Shown here: piece by piece, positions 17,013 to 25,589 of the stretch | Layout: each line of letters begins with the position of its first letter | How positions within the stretch are numbered: the first letter of the stretch is position 1 | The notes under the pieces: model-generated | The model's database searches: none | What the model was told of the DNA's origin: nothing | The model's input: only the letters and a program-made list of their open reading frames with translations | Source of the DNA: an uncultured Oscillospiraceae bacterium | Lineage (GTDB): Bacteria > Bacillota > Clostridia > Oscillospirales > Oscillospiraceae | Direction of reading: 5' to 3' | Assembly (NCBI GenBank): GCA_934572465.1 | Contig: CAKTLG010000018.1 | Span: forward strand, 1-34,999 | Length of the DNA: 34,999 bases | Program-made: the position numbers and the translations under genes

Positions 17013-17028
17013 GTTAGTTGTATCTAAC
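17013..17028 (-). promoter_or_regulatory. Palindromic operator candidate
   Basis: GTTAG-TTGTAT-CTAAC is a perfect 5-base inverted repeat with a 6-base centre. It lies in the 5' leader about 45 bases upstream of the DUF6796 start codon and about 70 bases downstream of the predicted transcription start. Its TTAG...CTAA form resembles MarR-type operators. No candidate regulator lies nearby. Confidence 0.35.
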
Positions 17029-17102
17029 TCAAAAGCCTTTGAAACGCCGCCCTGCGGCGGCGAAGACTCCCGAAGCTGTGAGCCAAATATGATCGCGCTG
17101 AC

Positions 17103-17131
17103 AGTATAGCACCCGCCCGCGCCCTTTGCAA
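17103..17131 (-). promoter_or_regulatory. Sigma-A promoter of the DUF6796 operon
   Basis: On the minus strand TTGCAA (17126-17131) and TATACT (17103-17108) are separated by exactly 17 bases. The predicted transcript has a leader of roughly 125 bases holding a GC-rich hairpin (near 17042-17060) and the palindrome at 17013-17028. Confidence 0.65.
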
Positions 17132-17203
17132 GACGGCGGAGACGCTTTTTTCGATGAAATTTTCCGCAGCAGGCGGCGCGGGCAAAGATTTTTGCCCGAC
17201 GGG

Positions 17204-17232
17204 TTTACTTTTCCCGCCAAACCGATTATAGT
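17204..17232 (+). promoter_or_regulatory. Sigma-A promoter of selA-selB
   Basis: TTTACT (17204-17209) and TATAGT (17227-17232) are separated by 17 bases. They lie about 40 bases before the selA start codon, which is preceded by AAGGAG. Confidence 0.6.
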
Positions 17233-17273
17233 GGTATTATTATGGCATATTTTGAAACAAGGAGACCTCACCG

Positions 17274-18653
17274 ATGGACAACACCCTCCTTCGCGCCATC
17301 CCCCGGGTGGACGAGCTGCTCAGCTCCCCCCTTCTGCGCGAGCGCTGCGCGGAGCTTCCCGCGCCGGTGCTGACGGACGCTGTGCGCGCCGTGCTCAGCG
17401 AGCTGCGCGCGCAGGTGCGCGGCGGCGAAACGGATACGCTCCCGAGCATCGAAGCGCTTTGCGCGCGCGCGGCGGAGCGCGCGGAGCGCGCGCTGCTGCC
17501 CTCGCTGCGCGGCGTTATCAACGCTACGGGCGTCGTGCTGCACACGAATCTTGGCCGCGCCTGTCTGAGCGAGCGCGCGGCCGCTGCCGCCGCCGACGCC
17601 GCAAGGTCATACTCCACGCTGGAATACGATCTTCCGACCGGCGGGCGCGGCGAGCGCTGCCGCCATGTCGAGCCGCTGCTCTGCCGCCTGACCGGCGCGG
17701 AGAGCGCCATGGTCGTCAACAACAACGCCGCCGCCGTGCTGCTGATCCTCTCGGCGCTGGCGGCGGGCGGCGAGGTCGTCACCTCGCGCGGAGAGCTCGT
17801 CGAGATCGGCGGCTCGTTCCGCGTGCCGGACATCATGGAGGCCTGCGGCGCGGCGCTGCGCGAGGTCGGCACCACCAATAAGACGCACCTTTCCGATTAT
17901 GAGCGCGCCATCGGCGAGTCGACCCGCGCGCTGATGAAGGTACACACCAGCAATTTCCGCGTCGTCGGCTTCACGGAAGCGGTTGGCCGCGCCGAGCTCG
18001 CCGCCCTGGCCCACGCACACGGCCTTCCGGTCATTGAGGATCTCGGCAGCGGCTGTCTCACGCCGCTCGAGCCCTTCGGCATCCGCGGCGAGCCGACCGT
18101 GCAAGACTCGATCCGCGCGGGCGTTGACGTCGTATCCTTTTCCGGCGACAAGCTGCTCGGCGGCCCGCAGGCCGGCATCATCCTCGGCAATAGAGCGTAT
18201 ATCGACAAGCTCCGGCGCCATCCGCTCGCGCGTGCGATGCGCGTGGACAAGCTGACCCTTGCCGCGCTGGAGGCAACGCTGCGCGCCTATGCCGACGGCA
18301 CGGCGGAGCGCGAGATCCCGACGCTGCGGATGCTTGCATTGACGGAGGACGAGCTGCGCGGTCAGGCCGAGGCGCTGTGCGCGCTTCTGACGGCGCACGG
18401 CATCGACGCCGAGGTCACGGACGGGCAGGAGCCCGTCGGCGGCGGGAGCGTCCCCGCCCAGCCGCTGCCGGCCTGCGCCGTTGCGGTGCGTCCGCGCCGG
18501 TGCAGCGTGGACACGCTGGAGCGGCTGCTGCGCGCGCGCAGCACGCCCATCATCGTGCGCATCGCGCACGAGCGCGTGCTGCTCAGTATGCGCACGCTGC
18601 GAAGCGAGCAGTTTGGCGCGATCCTTGAAGCACTGACGGAGACAGCATTATGA
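17274..18653 (+). CDS. selA: L-seryl-tRNA(Sec) selenium transferase (SelA)
   Basis: SelA is the PLP enzyme that converts Ser-tRNA(Sec) to Sec-tRNA(Sec) using selenophosphate. The protein has 459 residues, normal for the family. The N-terminal tRNA-binding region (IPRVDELL) is followed by [20 protein letters not shown], the conserved start of the catalytic domain. The PLP-binding lysine is Lys293 in [20 protein letters not shown] precedes the ATG. The stop overlaps the selB start (ATGA), coupling the two genes. With selB, selC and two selenoprotein genes downstream, its role here is to supply Sec for glycine reductase. Confidence 0.97.
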   Translation: MDNTLLRAIPRVDELLSSPLLRERCAELPAPVLTDAVRAVLSELRAQVRGGETDTLPSIEALCARAAERAERALLPSLRGVINATGVVLHTNLGRACLSERAAAAAADAARSYSTLEYDLPTGGRGERCRHVEPLLCRLTGAESAMVVNNNAAAVLLILSALAAGGEVVTSRGELVEIGGSFRVPDIMEACGAALREVGTTNKTHLSDYERAIGESTRALMKVHTSNFRVVGFTEAVGRAELAALAHAHGLPVIEDLGSGCLTPLEPFGIRGEPTVQDSIRAGVDVVSFSGDKLLGGPQAGIILGNRAYIDKLRRHPLARAMRVDKLTLAALEATLRAYADGTAEREIPTLRMLALTEDELRGQAEALCALLTAHGIDAEVTDGQEPVGGGSVPAQPLPACAVAVRPRRCSVDTLERLLRARSTPIIVRIAHERVLLSMRTLRSEQFGAILEALTETAL

Positions 18654-20569
18654 AGCATGTGATCATCGGCACGGCGGGCCACGTCGACCACGGCAAGACC
18701 TTGCTCATCAAGGCCCTGACGGGCATCGACACCGACCGGCTCGTCGAGGAGAAAAAGCGCGGCATCACCATCGAGCTGGGCTTTGCCCATCTCGACTGGC
18801 CGGACGGCACGCAGGCGGGCATCGTGGACGTGCCCGGGCACGAGAAATTCATTAAAAACATGCTCGCCGGCGCGGGCGGGATCGACCTTGCGATGCTTGT
18901 GGTCGCCGCCGACGAGGGCTTCATGCCGCAAACGGTCGAGCATCTCAATATCCTGACGCTGCTTGGCATCCGCGACGGTCTGGTCGTCATCACCAAGACG
19001 GACATGGTCGACGCCGAATGGCTCGAGATGGTGCGCGAGGAGGTCGGCGAGCGCGTGAAGGGCAGCTTTCTTGAGGGGAAGCCCGTCTACTGCGTCTCGG
19101 CCTATACCGGCGAGGGCATCCCCGCGCTGCGCGAGGCGCTGCACGAGCTCGTCGGCCACGCCGAGGAAAAGAGCGTGCGCGCAGCGTTCCGCCTGCCGGT
19201 GGACCGCGTGTTCTCGGTGGACGGCTTCGGCACGGTCGTGACCGGCACGCTCATCGAGGGCGCGATGCGCGAGGGCGATGCCGCCGAGCTTGCCCCCTCC
19301 GGCGTTTCGACGCGCATCCGCAATCTGCAGGTCCACGGCAGGGACGTGGAGACGGCCTACGCCGGCCAGCGCGTGGCGGTCAACCTCGCGGGCATCAAAA
19401 AAACAGATATCCAGCGCGGCGACGCCGTGGTCAAGCCAGGCAGCATCCGCACCTCGCGGATGCTGGATGTGCGCCTGCACTGCCTTAACGATTCCGACCG
19501 CACCATCCTCAACGATTCGCAGGTGCATCTTTACCACGGCGCATCGGTGCTGCTGGCCAAGGTCGTGCTGCTTGACCGCGACGCGCTGCGCCCGGGCGAG
19601 AGCTGCTATGCCCAGCTCCGGCTGACGGAGAGCCTTGCCGCAAAGAACGGCGACCGCTTCGTCGTGCGCTTCTACTCCCCGCTCGAGACCATCGGCGGCG
19701 GAACGATCCTCGACGACGCGCCCGCGCGCCACAAGCGGAACGACGCCGCCGTGCTCGCCGCGCTGCAGATCCGCGAGAGCGGGTCGGGTGCCGAGCGCGT
19801 GGTGCAGACGCTCTCGGAGTTCGGCTGCCGCCTTCCCACCGCCGCACAGCTCCACGCCAAGCTCGGCGCGGATGCCGACGCGCTCATGCCGGAGCTGGAG
19901 GATCTGCTCGCCGCGGGCCGCGTACTCGAGCCGCTGCCCGGCCGCTATCTTTCCTCCGCGGCGCTCGACGCCGTGTGGGACGACTGCCGCGCGCTGCTCG
20001 CGGCCTATCACGCAAAAAATCCGCTTCACGCCGGAATACGCGCCGCCGAGCTGCGCCAAAAGCTCTTCCGCACGGCCGATCAAACCGTGGCCGACGCGAT
20101 CCTCGCCGCGCTCTGCCGCGACGGGCGCATCAAGTGCGTGAACGACCGCTACGCCCTTGCGGACTTTGAGATCCGCTACACCAAGCGCCAGTCCGCCGTC
20201 CTCGAGCGGCTGCTGAGCTCCTATCGCAAGGCGGGGCTGGAGCCGCCGCCGGTGGAGGAGGTGCTCGCGCAGTTTGACGCAAAGGAGCTGCCCGACGTCA
20301 AGCAGGTGCTGGAAAGCGCCGCCGCGGATGGCTCGCTGATCCTGCTCTCCCCAGGACTCTACTGGCACCGCGAGACCTATGCGCGCGTATGCGGCGTTGT
20401 GAAGGAGCATTTTGCCGCGCACGAGACCATCTCGCTCGCCGAGCTGCGTGACGCGCTCGGCACCTCGCGCAAGTATGCGCTCGCCGTGCTCGAATACTAC
20501 GACCGCAACCGCATCACCCGCAAGGACGGCGATGTGCGCTATCCCGGCGCGATGGCTGGCAGACTGTGA
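18650..20569 (+). CDS. selB: Selenocysteine-specific translation elongation factor (SelB)
   Basis: SelB is the EF-Tu-like GTPase that brings Sec-tRNA(Sec) to UGA codons marked by a SECIS hairpin. The protein has 639 residues. G-motifs are clear: GHVDHGKT (residues 10-17), DVPGHEKF (near 60) and TKTD (near 115). Beta-barrel domains II and III follow ([17 protein letters not shown]). The C-terminal third is a series of winged-helix domains that bind the SECIS RNA, ending in the conserved pattern around [20 protein letters not shown]. It overlaps selA by 4 bases and is followed by a hairpin and selC. Confidence 0.97.
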   Translation: MKHVIIGTAGHVDHGKTLLIKALTGIDTDRLVEEKKRGITIELGFAHLDWPDGTQAGIVDVPGHEKFIKNMLAGAGGIDLAMLVVAADEGFMPQTVEHLNILTLLGIRDGLVVITKTDMVDAEWLEMVREEVGERVKGSFLEGKPVYCVSAYTGEGIPALREALHELVGHAEEKSVRAAFRLPVDRVFSVDGFGTVVTGTLIEGAMREGDAAELAPSGVSTRIRNLQVHGRDVETAYAGQRVAVNLAGIKKTDIQRGDAVVKPGSIRTSRMLDVRLHCLNDSDRTILNDSQVHLYHGASVLLAKVVLLDRDALRPGESCYAQLRLTESLAAKNGDRFVVRFYSPLETIGGGTILDDAPARHKRNDAAVLAALQIRESGSGAERVVQTLSEFGCRLPTAAQLHAKLGADADALMPELEDLLAAGRVLEPLPGRYLSSAALDAVWDDCRALLAAYHAKNPLHAGIRAAELRQKLFRTADQTVADAILAALCRDGRIKCVNDRYALADFEIRYTKRQSAVLERLLSSYRKAGLEPPPVEEVLAQFDAKELPDVKQVLESAAADGSLILLSPGLYWHRETYARVCGVVKEHFAAHETISLAELRDALGTSRKYALAVLEYYDRNRITRKDGDVRYPGAMAGRL

Positions 20570-20578
20570 ACGAACCCT

Positions 20579-20618
20579 GCGGACGGGGCGCCCGCCCCGT
20601 CCGCGCGGCGATCGCCGC
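20579..20618 (+). other. Two adjacent inverted repeats between selB and selC
   Basis: GCGGACGGGGCG (20579-20590) pairs perfectly with CGCCCCGTCCGC (20593-20604), and a 14-base perfect palindrome GCGGCGATCGCCGC follows at 20605-20618. No T-run is present, so this is not a classical terminator. It may end or stabilise the selAB message before the separate selC promoter. Confidence 0.55.
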
Positions 20619-20631
20619 GCAAAGATAGGGC

Positions 20632-20660
20632 TTGCGCATTTTATCAGCATATGCTATAAT
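20632..20660 (+). promoter_or_regulatory. Promoter of the tRNA-Sec gene
   Basis: TTGCGC (20632-20637) and a perfect TATAAT (20655-20660) have a 17-base spacer and sit 18 bases upstream of the tRNA. This is the best promoter match in the selenium region and gives selC its own transcription. Confidence 0.8.
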
Positions 20661-20678
20661 CCCCTCTGCGTTCACCAT

Positions 20679-20776
20679 GGGGGTGGATGGGTGCTGGTGT
20701 GCCCCCCGGTCTTCAAAACCGGTCGAGGGGGGTTAGGAGCCTCCCGGGTGGGTTCGATTCCCACACATTCCCGCCA
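20679..20776 (+). tRNA. selC: tRNA-Sec (anticodon UCA)
   Basis: The tRNA is 98 bases including an encoded CCA. The anticodon stem CCGGT/ACCGG holds loop CTTCAAA with anticodon TCA at 20713-20715, which reads UGA. Features typical of tRNA-Sec are visible: an 8-position acceptor stem (GGGGGTGG with ACATTCCC, the eighth position a G-A mismatch and two G-U pairs), a 6-pair D stem (20689-20694 with 20699-20704), a long variable arm (GGGGGG/CCTCCC), and a T arm GTGGG-TTCGATT-CCCAC. It lies between selAB and the selenoprotein operon it serves. Confidence 0.96.
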
Positions 20777-20781
20777 GAAAA

Positions 20782-20817
20782 GGAAGGAGCCCGCTGTGTC
20801 GGTCTCCTTCCTTTTTT
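20782..20817 (+). terminator. Terminator of the tRNA-Sec transcript
   Basis: GGAAGGAG pairs with CTCCTTCC and is followed by TTTTTT. It begins 6 bases after the CCA end of the tRNA. Confidence 0.92.
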
Positions 20818-20818
20818 G

Positions 20819-21150
20819 TCTGATTTGTTCTGTTTTTCTATTTATTTATTGCAATTTTCAATAATATAATTGTGCAAAAGGGAGAAAACCACGCCTGTGA
20901 GCGCCGCCGCATCATGGAAAGCGCCGCACAACATTTGATAAATCGATCAGTAATTCTGATGAAGCATCTTTTTTCTCCCGCGCGACAGGGGCTTTTTCAG
21001 GAAACGGGCCGAAAAAACGCGCGAAAACGATGTGGCATTTTTCACAAACAGCAAAAGGCCGCTTCACAGAAATTACTTGATTTTCTGACCGAAACCGAGT
21101 TAAATTACATTGGGTAAGGAAGCGGAAACGCCAAAAAATAAATATCGTGG
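20819..21150 (+). promoter_or_regulatory. AT-richer gene-free leader region with candidate grd promoter
   Basis: This stretch of about 330 bases holds no convincing gene on either strand and is clearly AT-richer than its flanks. The best promoter candidate is TTGATT (21077-21082) with TTAAAT (21100-21105), spacer 17, ending about 50 bases before the riboswitch. Nothing else specific is visible; other AT-rich patches (near 20935-20955) could hold alternative promoters. Confidence 0.5.
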
Positions 21151-21154
21151 ATGA

Positions 21155-21333
21155 TGGATGCAGGAGATCTGCCGCAGGCAGAGCCGAAGGGGAAAAGCAC
21201 CGCGCGAGCCAACGCGGCGCGAAGCTCTCAGGCCACAGGACTGTATCCGGACAACACTCTGGAAAGCGCAAGCACCGAAGGAGCAACTCATCATTTTGGG
21301 GAATCTCTCAGGTCAAAGGAACAGGGGCAGGGC
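21155..21333 (+). ncRNA. Tandem glycine riboswitch
   Basis: Two glycine aptamers lie in series. The first has GCCGAAGGGGAAAAGCAC, then CTCTCAGGCCACAGGACTG; the linker TATCCGGACAACACTCTGG joins it to the second, which has GCACCGAAGGAGCAA, then CTCTCAGGTCAAAGGAACAG. These are the conserved glycine riboswitch blocks (CCGAAGG.GCAA, CTCAGG..AAAGGACAG and the AC.CTCTGG linker). It sits directly upstream of the glycine reductase operon, with a terminator hairpin beginning in its 3' edge. Glycine is expected to switch the operon on, since reductase expression is only useful with substrate. Confidence 0.95.
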
Positions 21334-21370
21334 ATGGGAAGCATTCTCATTGTCTGCGCCCTGCTTTTTT
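21327..21370 (+). terminator. Riboswitch expression-platform terminator
   Basis: GCAGGGC (21327-21333) pairs with GCCCTGC (21358-21364), followed by TTTTTT. An inner hairpin GGGAA/TTCTC fills the loop. Its 5' arm overlaps the 3' edge of the second aptamer, so folding of that aptamer on glycine should compete with termination. Confidence 0.85.
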
Positions 21371-21426
21371 CTTGCGCTCCGCCGCTTTTTCCCCACAGCC
21401 AAAGAAACGGACGAGGACGGATCGGC

Positions 21427-21852
21427 ATGAAACGCAGCCATGATTACCAGATCATCACGAATAACCCGCTAGTCGCGCGCTGTCTTGCGCCGTACTACGA
21501 TATCGCGCTGTACGAATCCGACGGCTACCGCGACATTCTCGTGCGCGTGCGCGATCTGGTATATGCGGACCACAGGCTCTACACCCATCCCATCTCCGGC
21601 AGCGTGAAGCCGAACGAGACGCCCTACCGCAGCGTGGTGGTGTCAAAGGCCGTGTATCCCATGGATATGGAGCAGCTGCAGCTCGCGGGCGGCAGCCTCG
21701 CCACGTTCGACAAGTTCACCCCGCGCAGGCGCGTCATCACCGACGCCATGCGCGAGGACTTCCAGCTCATCGACTATACTCTGCTCTGCGGCGCTCTTGA
21801 TTTCGACGCGGCGGCGGGTTTTAGTAATATCCCCGGCACAAATAAGAAGTAA
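21427..21852 (+). CDS. grdX: GrdX family protein
   Basis: The protein has 141 residues and resembles GrdX, the small protein that precedes many glycine/sarcosine/betaine reductase operons and has no assigned activity. Supporting blocks are YQIITNNPLVARCLAPYYDI at the N-terminus and DLVYADHRLYTHPISGSVKP in the middle, both typical of GrdX. The ATG at 21427 is chosen over longer versions because the longer frame runs back through the riboswitch. The upstream ribosome binding site is weak (GAGGACGG). It is the first gene of the riboswitch-controlled operon and is followed 16 bases later by grdE. Confidence 0.82.
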   Translation: MKRSHDYQIITNNPLVARCLAPYYDIALYESDGYRDILVRVRDLVYADHRLYTHPISGSVKPNETPYRSVVVSKAVYPMDMEQLQLAGGSLATFDKFTPRRRVITDAMREDFQLIDYTLLCGALDFDAAAGFSNIPGTNKK

Positions 21853-21868
21853 GGAGGAGGTGTTCGCT

Positions 21869-23161
21869 TTGAAATTGGAGCTTGGCTTCATTGAGATCAA
21901 GGACATCCAATTTGCAAACGAATGCAAGGTCGAGAATGGGACGCTCTATGTCAACGCCGACGAAGCGCTGGCATTCGTGTTCCAGGACGACGACGTCAAG
22001 GCCTGCGTGAAGGAAGCGCACTTTGACATCGCAAAGCCCGGCGAAAGCGTCCGCATCACCCCCGTCAAGGATGTGATCGAGCCGCGCGTGAAGGTGGAGG
22101 GCCCCGGCGGTGAATTCCCCGGCGTCATCGCCAAGGTCGACACGGTCGGCAGCGGCAAGACCCACGTTCTGCGCGGCATGGCGGTCGTGACCGCCGGCAA
22201 GATCGTCGGCTTCCAGGAGGGCATCATCGATATGTCCGGCCCCGGCGCCGACTATACCCCGTTCTCCAAGCTGCTCAACCTTGTTCTGGTCTGCGTTCCC
22301 GTCGAGGGCGTGCACCAGCACGAGTATGAACATGCCGTGCGCATCGCGGGCCTGCGCGCCGCGACGTTCATCGGCGAGCTTGGCCGCAATGTGGCCCCGG
22401 ATTCCACGAAGGAATTCGAGACCTACGGCATCAAGGAGGGCATCGAGAAGCTGCCCGGTCTGCCGCGCGTGGGCTATGTCCACATGCTGCAGTCCCAGGG
22501 CCTGCTGCATGACACCTACGTCTACGGCGTTGACGCGAAGAAGATCATCTCCACGCTCATCAACCCGACTGAGACCATGGACGGCGCGATCATCAGCGGC
22601 AACTGCGTGTCCGCCTGCGACAAGAACACGACCTATCACCACCAGAACAACCCCGTGGTGGCGGATCTGTTCGAGCAGCACGGCAAGACCATCAACTACG
22701 TGTGCAACATCATCACCAACGAGAACGTCTACCTCGCCGATAAGCGCCGTTCCTCCGACTGGGCCAGCAAGCTCGCCCGTATGCTCGATCTGGATGGCGT
22801 CATCATCTCCGAGGAGGGCTTCGGCAACCCCGATACCGACCTGATCATGAACTGCGTCAAGGCCGAGCAGAAGGGCATCAAGACCGTTCTGGTCACCGAC
22901 GAGTACGCCGGTCAGGACGGCAAGTCCCAGTCCCTTGCCGACGCCGATCCTCTGGCGGACGCTGTCGTCACCGGCGGCAACGCCAACGAGGTCATCGTCC
23001 TGCCCCCGATGGACAAGGTCATCGGCACGCTGGACTATGTCGACAAGATCGCCGGCGGCCACGCGGGCTCCCTGCGTCCCGACGGCAGCATCGAGGCCGA
23101 GATCCAGGTCATCACCGGCGCGACCAACGAGATCGGCTTCAACAAGATGAGCGCACGCTAA
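21869..23161 (+). CDS. grdE: Glycine reductase protein B, alpha/beta proprotein (GrdE)
   Basis: GrdE is the precursor of two subunits of protein B, the substrate-activating component that forms a Schiff base with glycine. The protein has 430 residues from a TTG start at 21869, supported by a strong AGGAGGAGGTG site and by the conserved beginning KLELGFIEIKDIQFA. The self-cleavage site is visible at IISGNCVSACDKN: the chain is cut before Cys246, which becomes the carbonyl (pyruvoyl-type) group. This matches the known processing of GrdE near residue 242 in Clostridium sticklandii. It is paired with grdB immediately downstream. Confidence 0.95.
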   Translation: MKLELGFIEIKDIQFANECKVENGTLYVNADEALAFVFQDDDVKACVKEAHFDIAKPGESVRITPVKDVIEPRVKVEGPGGEFPGVIAKVDTVGSGKTHVLRGMAVVTAGKIVGFQEGIIDMSGPGADYTPFSKLLNLVLVCVPVEGVHQHEYEHAVRIAGLRAATFIGELGRNVAPDSTKEFETYGIKEGIEKLPGLPRVGYVHMLQSQGLLHDTYVYGVDAKKIISTLINPTETMDGAIISGNCVSACDKNTTYHHQNNPVVADLFEQHGKTINYVCNIITNENVYLADKRRSSDWASKLARMLDLDGVIISEEGFGNPDTDLIMNCVKAEQKGIKTVLVTDEYAGQDGKSQSLADADPLADAVVTGGNANEVIVLPPMDKVIGTLDYVDKIAGGHAGSLRPDGSIEAEIQVITGATNEIGFNKMSAR

Positions 23162-23182
23162 AGGAAAGGAGGATACGATACA

Positions 23183-24487
23183 ATGAGTTATAAAGTTGTC
23201 CATTATATCAACCAGTTCTTTGCCCAGATCGGCGGCGAGGAAATGGCTCACGTTCCTCCGGAGAAGCGTGAAGGCCCCGTCGGCCCCGGCGCCGCCTTCA
23301 CCGCTGCGTGGAAGGACGATGCGGTCATCACCGAAACGATCGTCTGCGGCGACTCCTACTTCGCCGAGCACGAGAAGGATGCCAAGGAGCAGATCCTCGC
23401 ATGGGTCAAGGAGGCTCAGCCCGATCTGTTCATCGCCGGCCCCGCTTTCAACGCCGGCCGCTACGGCTATGCCTGCGCGACCATCTGCAAGGCCGTTCAG
23501 GATGAGCTCGGCATCAAGGTCCTGACCGGTATGTACGAGGAAAACCCCGGCGCCGACCTCAAGGATAAGGTCCTGATCGTCGCCACCGCCAACTCCGCCG
23601 CCGGTATGCGCAAGGCCGCTCCCGTGATGGCGAAGCTCGGCATGAAGCTGATGCGCGGCGAAAAGCTCGGCGCCTCCATCGAGGACGGCTACATGAACCA
23701 GGGCGTCCGCGTCAACTTCTTCGACAAGGAGCGCGGCTCCAAGCGCGCGGTCGACATGCTCATCAACAAGCTCGCCGACAAGCCGTTCACCACCGAGTAT
23801 CCCATGCCGTCTTTCGACCGCGTGGCTCCCAACCCCGCCGTCAAGGATCTCGCGCACGCGACCATCGCGCTGTGCACCTCCGGCGGCATCGTCCCCAAGG
23901 GCAACCCCGATCACATCGAGTCCTCCTCCGCCTCCCACTACGGCGAGTACTGCCTCGACGGCGTGGACGTGCTGACGGAAGCGACCTATGAGACCGCCCA
24001 CGGCGGCTACGATCCGGTGTACGCCAACGCAGACCCCAACCGCGTCCTCCCCGTGGATGTGATGCGCGAGTTTGAGCGCGAGGGCCGCATCGGCAAGCTG
24101 CACAACTACTTCTACACCACCGTCGGCAACGGCACGAGCGTGGCCAACGCCAAGCGCTTCGCCGCCGAATACGCGCAGAAGCTCCTCAAGGCGAATGTAA
24201 ACGCCGTCATTATGACAAGCACATGAGGGACCTGCACGCGTTGCGGTGCAACGATGGTCAAAGAAATTGAGCGCGCGGGCATCCCCGTCGTTCATATGTG
24301 CACGGTCACCCCGATCTCGCTGACGGTCGGCGCGAACCGTATCATCCCCACGATCGCCATTCCCCACCCGCTGGGCAACCCGGCTCTTTCCCACGAGGAG
24401 GAGTACGAGCTGCGCAAGAAACTGGTCTCCCGCGCCCTCGACGCCCTGTGCACCGAGGTCAGCGACCAGACCGTCTTCGAAAAGTAA
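23183..24487 (+). CDS. grdB: Glycine reductase protein B selenoprotein, gamma subunit (GrdB)
   Basis: GrdB is the selenocysteine subunit of protein B. The full protein is 434 residues with the UGA at 24224-24226 read as Sec348, in the context TST-U-GTCTRCGATMVKEIE, which gives the U-x2-C-x2-C motif of GrdB. Translation continues in frame for another 87 codons of conserved sequence (AGIPVVHMCTVTPISLTVGA) to a TAA. A plain translation would wrongly split it at 24226. The N-terminus VVHYINQFFAQIGGEE is typical. The ribosome binding site is AAAGGAGG. The glycine riboswitch upstream supports glycine rather than sarcosine or betaine as substrate. Confidence 0.96.
24227..24253 (+). promoter_or_regulatory. 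Bacterial SECIS hairpin of grdB
   Basis: Twelve bases after the UGA a stem CGTTGC (24239-24244) pairs with GCAACG (24248-24253) around a GGT loop. The distance and the short loop holding G and T fit the bacterial SECIS element bound by SelB. The same bases also encode conserved residues. Confidence 0.65.
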
Positions 24488-24502
24488 GCATTCGAAAGAG
24501 AA

Positions 24503-24536
24503 CTCCGCGCGGCACGGCCTGCCGTGCCGTGCGGAG
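24503..24536 (+). other. Strong hairpin after grdB
   Basis: CTCCGCGCGGCACGGC (24503-24518) pairs along about 16 positions (one G-T) with GCCGTGCCGTGCGGAG (24521-24536). No T-run follows. It probably protects the grdB 3' end or marks a processing site. Confidence 0.65.
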
Positions 24537-24550
24537 CGCTCCGCATAAGG

Positions 24551-24608
24551 CAAGGGGAGAGATCCCCGTCGCCTGTCAGTATTTTTGACAGGGGCTCGAG
24601 TCCCCTTG
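24551..24608 (+). other. Structured spacer before trxB
   Basis: CAAGGGGA (24551-24558) pairs with TCCCCTTG (24601-24608), enclosing a second stem CCTGTCA (24572-24578) with TGACAGG (24586-24592). An alternative GGGGA/TCCCC hairpin at 24554-24566 would compete with the outer stem. The outer stem is followed by TTTTAAGGAG, the trxB ribosome binding site. This could be a weak terminator, a processing site or a switch. Confidence 0.5.
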
Positions 24609-24629
24609 GTTTTAAGGAGTTGTTGGATC

Positions 24630-25571
24630 ATGAGCAAGATCTATGACGTTATCATTCTGGGCGCCGGCCCCGCCGGCCTGACCGCCGGCCTCTATGCCGG
24701 CCGCGCCAGACTTTCCACCCTTGTGATCGAAAAGGGTCAGGATGGCGGTCAGATCGCCATCACCAATGAAATTGAAAATTATCCCGGACAGGTCGAGGGC
24801 GACAGCGGCCCGAGCCTCATCGCGCGCATGACCAAGCAGTGCGAGCACTTCGGCGTCGAGCGCGTGAGCGACATGATAAAGGAGGTCGCGCTGACGGGGC
24901 CGGTGAAGAAGCTCACCGGCGTGAAGGACGAATACGAGGCCCGCACCGTCATCATCGCCACCGGTGCCTTTCCCCGCCCCATCGGCTGCAAGAACGAGGG
25001 CAAGTTCGTCGGCAAGGGCATTTCCTTCTGCGCGACCTGCGACGCCGCGTTCTTCGAGGATCTTGAGGTCTACGTGGTCGGCGGCGGCGACGCCGCCGTG
25101 GAGGAGGCCATGTATCTGACGAAGTTCGCCCGCAAGGTGACCATCATCCACCGCCGCGACGAGCTGCGCGCCGCCAAGTCCATCCAGGAAAAGGCTTTCA
25201 AGAACGAAAAGCTCCACTTCCTGTGGAACACCGTCGTCGACGAGGTCGACGGCGAGGACGATATCCTCTCCAAGATGATCGTGAAGAACACCAAGACCGG
25301 CGAGCTGACCACGATCGAGGCGGACGAGGACGACGGTCTGTTCGGCCTGTTCGGATTCATCGGCCTTCTGCCCAAGAGCGACCTCTTTGAAGGCGTGATC
25401 GACATGGACAAGGGCTATATCAAGACCGACGACAATATGCACACCAACATCGAGGGCGTCTACGCCGCGGGCGATATCCGCGTCAAGAGTCTGCGTCAGG
25501 TCGTCACGGCCGCAGCGGACGGCGCGATCGCCGCCATGCAGGCCGAAAAATATATCGCTGACTTAAAATAA
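24630..25571 (+). CDS. trxB: Thioredoxin reductase of the glycine reductase system
   Basis: This is an FAD/NAD(P)H-dependent reductase of 313 residues that passes electrons to the operon's thioredoxin. The FAD-binding motif is GAGPAG (near residue 11). The redox-active disulfide is CATC (Cys134, Cys137) in ISFCATCDAAFF. The NAD(P)-binding motif is GGGDAAVEEA, and the C-terminal flavin motif is AAGDIRVKSLRQVVTAAADG. A short acidic insert (EADEDDGLFGLFG) precedes the GLLPKSDLF segment. AAGGAG lies 10 bases before the ATG. Its place between grdB and grdA is the classic arrangement in amino-acid-fermenting Clostridia. Confidence 0.95.
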   Translation: MSKIYDVIILGAGPAGLTAGLYAGRARLSTLVIEKGQDGGQIAITNEIENYPGQVEGDSGPSLIARMTKQCEHFGVERVSDMIKEVALTGPVKKLTGVKDEYEARTVIIATGAFPRPIGCKNEGKFVGKGISFCATCDAAFFEDLEVYVVGGGDAAVEEAMYLTKFARKVTIIHRRDELRAAKSIQEKAFKNEKLHFLWNTVVDEVDGEDDILSKMIVKNTKTGELTTIEADEDDGLFGLFGFIGLLPKSDLFEGVIDMDKGYIKTDDNMHTNIEGVYAAGDIRVKSLRQVVTAAADGAIAAMQAEKYIADLK

Positions 25572-25589
25572 GAAAAGGAGATCATCACC

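Noticed and set aside
18362..20650. A 762-codon minus-strand frame opposite selB
   Set aside because: Shadow of selA/selB; no family resemblance, and composition follows the reverse complement of real codons.
21151..21426. A longer N-terminus for grdX
   Set aside because: The extra codons lie inside the glycine riboswitch and its terminator; GrdX-like sequence starts at 21427.
24254..24487. A separate small gene after an apparent grdB stop
   Set aside because: It is the continuation of grdB past the selenocysteine UGA, as shown by the conserved U-x2-C-x2-C context.
21821..24637. A 938-codon open frame on the minus strand
   Set aside because: It is the mirror of grdE and grdB, has repetitive Val/Asp/Gly/His composition and no domain. 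The plus-strand genes are certain.
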